Of a stretch of 10,826 nt of DNA, positions 1-9,400 are shown piece by piece. The position numbers and the translations under genes were made by a program. The DNA comes from Ettlia oleoabundans (lineage: Eukaryota; Chlorophyta; Chlorophyceae; Chlamydomonadales): positions 1,851-12,676 of the forward strand of contig JAAMXP010000777.1 in assembly GCA_019693395.1 (NCBI GenBank), in the 5' to 3' direction. Under the pieces are notes generated by a model. That model saw only the letters and a list, made by a program, of their open reading frames with translations. It was not told the DNA's origin and searched no databases. Each line of letters opens with the position of its first letter. The first letter of the stretch is position 1.

Positions 1-2014
<2,014 letters not shown>

Positions 2015-2476
2015 TTTGCTAGCTTTCTGTGGATCTCCCCAGATGGATACCAGGGAGCTGGCGCCGCTGGCCGCCGAAGCCCACCGGCGCCCATGCTGCA
2101 CTGCCTGCTTTGCTGCTCTGGCCAGCATAGGCGCGTCGCCGGGCCGAGCTACTGCATCGGAGCGCAAGTACGAGACGAAAAGGAAAGGGGGAAACTGCCG
2201 GGTAACTTGGGAAGGTGTCCAATAAGGCGGCGCTGCCGCCCCGCCACCTGAGCTGTGCTAAATCAGGGGCCAGCGGTTACAACAATCAGTTGGAACAAAA
2301 AGCCGACCGTGTGTTTAATGTCGAAAAAGCCAAGACGATTCCAACGCTAAAGTGGAGGCAGTGCTGTTGGTTCGACTGCGTTGCCGCCAGCGCCGCATCG
2401 CTCCGGCCTCAGCTGCCCTCGGTACTTGGCAGCACTGAGCTCAGCCTCGGTGGCCGTTTTCAGCAGCGCTCTGGCC
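2015..2476 (-). other. Spacer between methyltransferase stop and adenosine kinase start
   Basis: This 462-nt stretch must hold the methyltransferase 3' UTR and terminator and the ADK promoter and 5' UTR, since both genes run leftward. I see the TGTAA at 2281-2277, a diverged copy of the methyltransferase coding end at 2400-2430, and an in-frame upstream ATG for ADK at 2128. I recognise no TATA box. The open frames on the plus strand here read against both genes and look non-coding. Confidence 0.6.
2277..2281 (-). promoter_or_regulatory. Candidate polyadenylation signal TGTAA for the methyltransferase
   Basis: TGTAA reads on the minus strand about 195 nt past the methyltransferase stop and upstream of the ADK start. 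UGUAA is the established poly(A) signal of chlorophyte green algae. A five-base motif occurs often by chance, so only its placement supports it. Confidence 0.4.
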
Positions 2477-2498
2477 TCAGCTGCCCTCGGCACTTAGC
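2400..2498. repeat. Two-copy direct repeat spanning the methyltransferase stop codon
   Basis: Copies at 2400-2430 and 2468-2498 are 31 bases long, differ at three positions, and are offset by 68. On the plus strand the shared core is GGCCTCAGCTGCCCTCGG. The right copy carries the last codons and TGA of the methyltransferase; the left copy lies in its 3' UTR. Confidence 0.85.
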
Positions 2499-4981
2499 GC
2501 AAGTGGGCGCCGAGCAAGCACCATGTCCACCGGCCAGATCTGCTTCACAGGCGTGTGCTCGTCAGCGACTCCCAGAGCAGCCACCATCTCCCTCTGGAAC
2601 TGCTGCAGCCGGGAAGCGGCCGCCTCTGCGCCGTGGTGCTCGCAGTATGGCTGGAAAGCGGACCAGCTGTGCACCATGCCCACCTGCATACACAACAAGT
2701 CAAGCCGGCACAGGCACGGCAGCTTTAGCTGCTGCAGCCTTGCCTTCGGCAGAGCTGTGTACCGCAAGGCGACGAGGCGATTTTGGCTGCAGCAGCGGGC
2801 CAGCCAGCCTTTTCACCGGCTGCTGGAAACAAAGGCGTTGCAAGTCTGCCACCAGCACCGCCGCTCCCGCCACGCCGCCAGTCGTATGCCACAGCGGCGA
2901 TGAGAGAGCAGTCCACCTCAGCTGCCTTGGAAATAACCAGATGTACACATTGTTGGCCCTTTCCTGCTTACCATCTGTGCCACGCTCATCTCCACCTCCA
3001 TCTCACTCAATACCCTCCGACACTCTGCAAAATCTGCAGTAAGGCGGACAAAATCTGCAGTCAGGCGGACGTACCGTGCCAGTAGGTGGACAAACAGGGA
3101 ATAAGACCCACCATTCCCAGCAACCCCTGGCACTCTGCAAGCCCCCAGCAACCCCTGCCACTCTGCAAATGCCCAGCAACCACTGGCAGTCTGCACAAAC
3201 TGCAGTAAAGCAGACATGCGTGCACCTAGGTGGACACAGGGGATCAAAAACGTTCCTCGCTGCATGTTTGATTGTTGTGCTGCCTGCCTTGCTCAAAAAG
3301 GCTAGCCCAGCCTAGCCTGGCCTGTCTAAGACTGCCCCAGCCGGCCCTCCTCAAAACCTTGGCCTAACCTAGCCTGCCTTAGACTGCCCCAGACTGCCGT
3401 ACTTGAAAACATAGCCTACCCTAGCCTGGCCTAGCCTAGCTTAGCCTAACCAGGCCTAGCCTGGCCAACAGCCACTCACCAGAGCTGCTTGGCAGGTAGC
3501 TCGCGTATCCATGCAGCAGCAGGTCGTGCAGCTTTGGGTGGAAAAAGGGGAAAACCTCCTGCAGAAGCGCCGCCCTTAGGCGCTCGGCTTCAGGGCTGTC
3601 GGGGACCCAACGGACCTGCACAGGGCCACACGGAGAGCTCAAACATGCCGCTCATTGGAATTTTCAACTCCACGGCAGCGCACAGCAAGGTCAGCCAAAG
3701 TTTGCCCCGCATATGTCAGAGCACAATAGCTAACAGCGTTTTAACAACTGCCACACTGTGTTGGTTCTGGCTTGAGTGCAGCAGAGCCAACTGCGTTCGG
3801 CAGACAGAAAGAAGGGCTGCTGGCAGCAGCACAGAGAGGGCTGACCAGTGCGCACCCAATGGCTCCCTGCCAACTACTACTTTACTCAGTTACTGACTAA
3901 CTTCAGTGCAAGAGGGGTGCGTCTGGACCTAACACAAGATTCAGGTTATGTAAATCCCAAACTCCTTGACTAAACCCCAGCTCCCTGCTTGCCTGCATGC
4001 CGGAGTAGGTCCAGGCTGATAGTGCCCCACCGGGTTTGAGGATGCGCCGCGCTTCCCGATACGCTGCGGGCAGGTCAAACCTGCAGCAAGAAAAAAAGAA
4101 TGAGGTGGCCTTGGGCAATGGATTTGCCAGGCATTCTGCTGCTGCAATGATTGAGTGAATGGAAAATGATTGAGGCAGTGTAACTAACTCGGCAACCTAC
4201 AAGATATAACAGACGCGGCCTTCACACCCTCACCAGTGCAACGAGGTGGCGGCGGTGACGAGGTCGGCGCAAGCGGTGGGCAGCCCAGTTGTCTCGGCCG
4301 CTGCCTGCAGGTGTCATATTTTTCAGGGAAAATTGTTCATGTATGTGACAGGACATGGTGTATGTGACAAGGACATGGTTTGGGGGTTTACTGTAAGGTT
4401 TCCAGTACTCTGCAGGGGTCACTTCGCGGCGTGCTTGTTAGTTGTGCCAGTGCAACATCTGCCAGTGCAACAAGTTGTTTTGCCACCCATGGACCACCGG
4501 CAGCGGGTGCATGCCATGGAATGTACTGCAACGTCACCTGCCGCACTTCCACGTTATCAGGAAGGGATGCATGGCTGAGCTGCTCTGCATTGGCATCCAC
4601 TGCAACGACGCGGCTGAACAGCCGCGCCAGCTGTCGAGTGGCCTGCCCGCTGCCGCACCCTAAATCCACAACCAGATCCCGCCTCTCAAGCTGAGCAAAG
4701 TCAAGAATGTGCTGAAAGATATGGTCCGGGTATTGCGGCCTGCAGGGATAGTAGGTTCTATACTTCACTTGCACAGACACCGCCGACAAAGCGCAGGGGT
4801 GCCGGGCTTTAGGTCACTGTGGCACCGCCCACAGCGGCGAAGCCCAGTTTGCACTTAGCGCGCGGCTCTTTGCTTGAATATTTGCAACGTTCCGAGACTG
4901 CGTATTGACTCGCCTGAAAGTTGCGTAGGCTGCGCTTTGGCCACTGAACAGAGATGCAAGAGCGCCGTGGTTGCTCGACAT
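2477..4981 (-). CDS. Class I SAM-dependent methyltransferase, complete, 277 aa
   Basis: Transfers a methyl group from SAM to an unknown acceptor, probably a small molecule. Exons on the minus strand are 4981-4914, 4739-4538, 4304-4234, 4080-3993, 3615-3480, 3033-2972 and 2683-2477, totalling 834 nt. The N-terminus LFSGQSAAYATFRPQYPD is typical of the UbiE-like/Methyltransf_11 group often annotated as 'putative methyltransferase'. Motif I, VVDLGCGSGQ, is at 46-55. The acidic end of strand 2 is AVDAN at 69-73. ADLVTAATSLHWFD at 103-116 and RRILKPGGAL at 125-134 are the post-I motifs. HSWSAFQPYC lies near the C-terminus. Usual family length is about 250-280. The start ATG at 4981 has G at -3 and gives the expected N-terminus. 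Introns 1 (4913-4740) and 4 (3992-3616) use GC donors; the other four use GT. Substrate is unknown. Confidence 0.88.
3029..3070. repeat. 21-bp tandem repeat duplicating the 3' splice site of methyltransferase exon 6
   Basis: The plus strand shows AAAATCTGCAGTAAGGCGGA at 3029 and AAAATCTGCAGTCAGGCGGA at 3050, each 21 bases, with one mismatch. On the minus strand each copy contains a CTGCAG acceptor followed by ATTTTG. The acceptors end at 3034 and 3055. Confidence 0.93.
3117..3215. repeat. Three to four 27-28 bp units resembling the start of exon 6
   Basis: Units start near 3117, 3144 and 3172 on the plus strand (CCAGCAACCCCTGGCACTCT and variants), followed by a diverged CTGCAGTAAAGCAGAC at 3200-3215. 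On the minus strand they read TTTGCAGAGTG, the same 11 bases found at the start of exon 6. Confidence 0.8.
3301..3466. repeat. CTAGCC/CCTAGC-rich degenerate minisatellite
   Basis: Many copies of CCTAGCCTGG, CTAGCCTAGC and similar, interrupted by two AGACTGCCCCAG-type blocks (near 3329 and 3381). It lies wholly within intron 5 of the methyltransferase. It does not match the plant telomere repeat CCCTAAA. Confidence 0.85.
3616..3992 (-). other. GC-AG intron 4 of the methyltransferase, 377 nt
   Basis: Exon 4 ends GGCATGCAG and the intron begins GCAAGC, a near-perfect GC-AG donor; the acceptor is CCCTGTGCAG before GTCCGTTGGG. The phase-0 join gives AWTYSGMQ-VRWVPDSPEAE. An alternative GT donor (GTTTGG, about 27 nt further) would add nine residues in frame. 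Nothing else is recognised inside. Confidence 0.65.
4342..4380. repeat. Two-copy 19/20-bp direct repeat in methyltransferase intron 2
   Basis: TATGTGACAGGACATGGTG at 4342-4360 is followed by TATGTGACAAGGACATGGTT at 4361-4380. It lies about 40 nt upstream (minus strand) of the acceptor of exon 3. A second small repeat in the same intron, TTGCACTGGCAGATG then TTGCACTGGCAC, is at about 4437-4467. Confidence 0.85.
4740..4913 (-). other. GC-AG intron 1 of the methyltransferase
   Basis: On the minus strand exon 1 ends TTTCAG and the intron begins GCGAGT; it ends CCCTGCAG before GCCGCAATAC. The phase-2 join rebuilds YATFRPQYPD, the conserved N-terminal motif. No GT donor nearby preserves this motif, so the non-canonical GC donor is the best reading. 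Confidence 0.8.
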
Positions 4982-5276
4982 TGCAGTCCCAACTTCCGCC
5001 TGAACTGCGTTTGAGATATGAGCGATATCATCGTAGATTCCTCCCCCATCAGCCTTTCACCAGATGCTGCCGCCTCTGCTGAGCTGGCGTCCGTCGGGCG
5101 ATGTAGGCAGAACACAACTGTCAACAATCCCCCGCAACTAAAACAAGCACTGAGGCAAGCAGACCGCCAGCCAGCCATGCCAAGCAGAACGACTCGAGTA
5201 GGCTTGTGGGTGCTAAGCTGTCAGCAACACCGCTCTGCCGCCCACCCCTGTGCCACGCCCACCGTATCTACTCAAC

Positions 5277-5521
5277 TCAGATGCATTTCGACCCCAGGCG
5301 CCTGCTCAACATGCACGCACAGTATACGTCCTCCTCTCCTATGCCCATGTCCGAGTAATAATCAGGCCGCCGCTGAAGATTGAGCGACAAGTCCAGGCGC
5401 AAGTGCTCCAGATACGTCCCCACCAGCGCCTGCTCCTCCCTGCCACTGGCCGGTCAGCCTTGCTTCCACCCGCGATGTTGTTGCCTCTTGTTTCTGCCTC
5501 GCTGCCGCCTCATCTGCTGCT
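5277..5521 (-). other. Coding-like minus-strand stretch, possible exon(s) or decayed gene
   Basis: Two minus-strand frames read like protein. The upstream one, 5521 to about 5449, follows a GGCAG acceptor and reads ADEAAARQKQEATTSRVEAR, which is helical and charged. The downstream one, about 5445-5277, reads EQALVGTYLEHLRLDLSLNL followed by QRRPDYYSDMGIGEEDVYC, then reaches TGA at 5279-5277. The two frames are offset by one base near 5448, where a TGA blocks the second frame upstream. I do not recognise a family. Options are a real small gene with an unrecognised intron, a single-base assembly error, a pseudogene fragment, or chance. It would sit upstream of the methyltransferase on the same strand. 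Confidence 0.3.
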
Positions 5522-5615
5522 CTGCCGACAAGTGCTAACAAACACTGCTAATTTGCGTCACGCCATACGCTGTAGCAGACGGCGCCACCCTGCAATTGTT
5601 GCTTCACACTCAGTT

Positions 5616-5669
5616 TCCTTCCTCACGACTTAAATATTGCCCTTCTTCTTCATGACTTAAATATTGCCC
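5616..5669. repeat. 27-bp AT-rich tandem duplication
   Basis: Units 5616-5642 and 5643-5669 match at 24 of 27 positions and share GACTTAAATATTGCCC exactly. The TTAAATATT cores are the most AT-rich, TATA-like sequence in the divergent intergenic region. They lie about 740 bases before the transporter start and 640 before the methyltransferase start. Confidence 0.85.
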
Positions 5670-6407
5670 GTGTATCTGCCGCAGAACCAGGCCAGGTGAT
5701 TGGAGAAAGTGGTGGGCAGGACGATGCGCATGGGAGGCCTCAGCGGGAGCAGTGCTGCTAATGCGGCAGCAAGGGCGCTGGCGGCAGGTTTAAAGGCTCG
5801 CCGCTGCAGCTCCCCTTCCTTCAAGAACAGTCTCTTCGCGCTGATTGGGGCACAAATTGTAGTATACGAAGGGAAGCAAAGCCAAGCTGGCCGGCGCAGC
5901 CCATGTTCAGCACCACTTGGGTGGGTGGAGCTCGGCACAGAGCTGCCCCACCAGGCTTCGTTGTGGGGTAAGTGTGGGGACATTTGCGCGCGGGAACCCA
6001 CTCGTATCGGATCGCTGTTGCCTCGTTCTTTCCTGTCCATGGCATTCTGCGCACGAGATGCGGCACTTTCCATACTGATGCGGCGGCGTGTTCATAATCG
6101 GCCGCCGCGTTTGCCCTCCAACCTTTATCTTCAGCAGTTGGACTTTGCTGGAACAGGCCAAGATGGTTTACAGGCACGTCTGGTGCTAGGGGAGGGGTGG
6201 TTCAGTGGCGGCGCGGCGCATATTACGCGAGTGTCGCAGCTCCGGACTGCGTGTGTTTTGCCGTTAGAGAGATTGGCGGAAGCGTTACTTACGGGCCGCA
6301 GCTGTCAACCATGCATCGTTCGCCCGCGCTGCGGTGACACTGTTCTCACCGCACTAACCGGCGTGAGCAGCAGTGTGCACCTGTTTCAATGGTGATTCGC
6401 CAGCGAA

Positions 6408-9400
6408 ATGGCGGAAACGCCGGCGGCGGCAGGTGCTACTGGGTGGCGGCCCCGACGGCGCCACTGCCGCCACCGCCGCTGCTGCGTTCCTCGCTGACGC
6501 CTTCATGCTGCTGCTTTTGTGTGCCCCTGCCTCCGTTGCAGCCAGTACACGTGGATATTCGTGTGCTCCATCTTTCTGGCGGTGTTTGTGGCCTATGGTA
6601 AGCGTGCATGCCGTGTTTGTGGGTGCTCCATCAGCCTTCCCGCGCTGAGGCGACGTGTGCCTGTTCCCTGGCGCACCCACTTACTCTGCCTGTCCCTCTA
6701 AACACCATTCGCGCCATACTCCTTGTAACATCATCAATCACTCTTCTTCACCTGTGCAGGCATCGGCGCGGTAAGAGCAGCAGGCACCGCTCAGCCCACC
6801 TGCCCCGTGTTTTGTTCAATCGGTCGTGCTGGGTGCTGGCAGTGCATGCACAGCGGCGGCAGCGGCTAGGTGGTTGGATGCTGGGCCTGATTGTACCTTC
6901 CGCCTGTATCATTTCCATCGAATTTTTTGCAGAACGATGTCGCAAACGCCTTTGGAAGCTCTGTTGGTAAGTGTGAAACAGCAAATGGGTGTGGGCCGCT
7001 TGCTGCTCCGCCTGACCTTCTCCTCGGTGCCGCCAACCCCAACCGTTGGGCCACCGGGGAAAGTCTGAAGCGCTTCCTGGCATGGTTTTGGCTGCACCTC
7101 TTCTCTCCTGCTCAGCGTCTGGCTGCGCCTCCCTCTCCTGCCCACTGTTTTCTGCTGCAGGCGCCAAAGCCATCACCATGAAGCAAGCCCTGCTCATAGC
7201 GGCGGTATGCGAGTTTGGCGGCGCCGTGCTGCTGGTGAGCGCCTCTCTTCTTATAAAAGAAATTCAATTTTGTATGCCGGTTATAATCTTGCAGTGCTGG
7301 GTGCGGGTGTGTTCGATACCCTATTTTTACTTAAACTTAATAGCAACTCGTGTGTCGGTTGTTGACTTGCACTGCAGGGTGCCGGTGTGGCCGACACCAT
7401 CCGTGGCAAGATTGCCGACCTGGAGGTGTATGCGAACAAGCCAGATCTCTATATGTGAGGGGCACATTATCGCTGCCAGGAACAGGCAGCTTATCTCTGT
7501 CCTCCCCTACCTTTGCCACGCTTGCTGCGCATGCCTGGCTGCTGCATGCAAGCATTCGCAGCTGTTTGCTGCCGCTTGTTGCACGGCTACAAGCTCACAT
7601 GGTTGTGAGCCGTCCGCCAGCTGTACCTCACGCACGCACAAGCGCGCGTCACACGTTGCTGCTCTTGCTTTCGCTCCAAATCTGCTTCGTCCTCGTGTGC
7701 CTGTCTCAGGTACGGCATGCTGTGTGCCATGCTTGCCACCGGCATCTGGCTGCTCATTGCCACCTACCTGGAGCTCCCTGTGTCCACCACCCACTCCATT
7801 GTGGGCGCTGTCATCGGCATGTCCATGGTCGCTGGCGGCGCTGGCTCTGGTGGGTGGTGTTGGACGGTAATCATGCTCCTACTTATGCTGCTTGCTTCGG
7901 TGGGTGGCGTTGGCTGGGTCTGGCTAATACATTGGTCCCTGCCGATGATAAGCCAGCCAAGAGCGCACCAAGAACAACAGCATGCCCTGCACGGGCCTGC
8001 CCTTTCATCATTTCTGCATCTTTTTCTCCATCAGAATAGGAGGCCACTACACCTGCTTACAGCCTTAAGGTTCCTCCGTGACGTTTTTCCTGCTGCTTTT
8101 TCTGCCCGCTCTCCTTGGGATTCCCCGCAGTGATTTGGTCGGAGACCAAGGACTCGTTCCCCTTCCTCCAGGGCGTGTCTGTGATTGTCATTTCTTGGTT
8201 CACCTCCCCGCTCCTATCTGGCATCGCTGGAGCTGCGCTCTTCCTCTTCACCCGCCACGCTGGTAAGCACTCACGTCAGGAGCTGTAAACGATGAGGCAG
8301 CCCTCAACGCCTTGGCCAATTTGAATTCAAAAGTTCCGCCTGCCTCACTGCGCACTCTGCACCCAGCTAAACAATGCGTTGATTGGTGCTTCAACAGGTC
8401 CAACATCTTATCTATCTATCAACCTATTATTTGAATGTGTTTCAAAATATTCACTTCGGCGCAGTGCAATGCAAGTATGATGCATCATGCCCATGCCATG
8501 TGCCTGCAGTGCTGCGTCGCCAGAACAGCTACAAGCTGTCTCTGTGGATGCTGCCCCTCTTCACCTTCATCACCGTCTACATTGGCTGCTACTACATCAT
8601 CCAGAAGGGCCCCAAGCTGGCAGACAAGGTGTCTGATGGTACCAACGCCTGGATCTCTGCCTGCTTCGGTGAGCCCCATTTGCATGACTGGCAGGCAATA
8701 GCGATAGGCGGGCTGGCAGCAATGTTGCGGGTAACTTGCTGCTTGGCCTGCAGCCCGCCTGTTGCATTCCAGACTGCACCATTACAATTTCACAATATAA
8801 TAATCACAATAAAGAGAATGAACAATAAGAAAGACAGTTAGCAAGAAAGATTGGCACCAGAGCAGTGCATCGATCAACACCCTTGTGGCCTTTTCACATT
8901 TGGGCTTGCTGCTGCTCGTCCTTCTGCTGTGCAGCTGCCGGCGGCTTCCTCATCGCCGCCCTGGTGGGCATCCCCCTGATCAAGCGCCAGGTGGAGCGTG
9001 ACTGGGATGAGCTGAGCAAAGAGGAGGTCATTCCTGAGCTGCAGCTGCCCGGCGCTCAGGTGCGCAGCGGCGCTCGGGGGATAGGGATGTGTTCTGTGTT
9101 CAGCTTTTTTGGGGACTTGGTTTGAACACACGCAGCTAGGACTCGGGAGGTTTGAACACATGCAGCTAGGACTCGGGAACATGACCAGCTGGCAAGGCAG
9201 CCTGGCAATGCCACTTCTGCAGCGGGAATGTTGTGAAGTCGAGTGGCAAGGGAGCGTGAAAGTTATTTAAGTGGGGTTGCATCATGGAGGAGAAAGCTTG
9301 GCGCAAGCCTTATGCGTCCTGTCTGCCTGCTGCAGGCCAAGGCCGACGTAGAGGCTGCCGTCGACGTCACCAAGGTGGAAAGCTCGGAGGAGGAGGAAGC

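Larger units (their letters stand above)
3034..3479 (-). other. Intron 5 of the methyltransferase, 446 nt, largely repetitive
   Basis: Runs from a strong donor GTGAGT to acceptor TTACTGCAG at 3034. The 5' part (about 3301-3466) is a CTAGCC-type minisatellite. The 3' part (3034-3220) is made of units resembling the acceptor and the start of exon 6. Little unique sequence remains. Confidence 0.75.
4982..6407. other. Divergent intergenic region with no recognised gene
   Basis: This region should carry the promoters of the methyltransferase (leftward from 4981) and the phosphate transporter (rightward from 6408). The longest open frame is on the plus strand, about 5700-6395. It opens at a TTG, has no recognisable motif and ends just before the transporter start, so I do not call it. 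A plus-strand ATG at 5018 opens a frame beginning MSDIIVDSSPISLS with a plausible donor GTAGGC after about 29 codons. It could be a first exon of something or a chance frame. Coding-like sequence on the minus strand at 5277-5521 is listed separately. I see no clear TATA box beyond the repeated TTAAATATT. Confidence 0.6.

Noticed and set aside
2215..3042. Plus-strand open frame of 275 codons
   Set aside because: It lies antisense to the well-supported last two methyltransferase exons and the spacer, starts at a non-ATG codon, and has low-complexity Pro/Ser/Ala composition typical of a shadow frame.
4738..4789. Methyltransferase start at 4789 in the exon 2 frame
   Set aside because: The codon there is TTG, and the peptide before RPQYPD does not match the family. 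The AG just before GCCGCAATAC is a better acceptor.
4855..4903. Minus-strand reading LQIFKQRAAR as the N-terminal part of the methyltransferase
   Set aside because: It resembles the family N-terminus but runs into a stop with no usable donor. The frame from ATG 4981 gives a better match (LFSGQSAAYATF) and joins correctly through a GC donor.
5700..6395. Long plus-strand open frame of about 231 codons
   Set aside because: It opens at TTG rather than ATG, shows no motif or convincing composition, and sits in GC-rich sequence just before the transporter start. Open length alone is not enough.
6551..6558. GGATATTC, a match to the plant phosphate-starvation element P1BS (GNATATNC), in the phosphate transporter
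   Set aside because: It lies in coding exon 2 (codons for Trp-Ile-Phe of a conserved membrane segment), so the protein explains it. The upstream region has only a one-mismatch version (GCATATTA near 6218).
7046..7870. Plus-strand open frame of 274 codons
   Set aside because: It runs through transporter exons and introns without splicing and shifts out of the conserved PiT frame. It is a read-through artefact.
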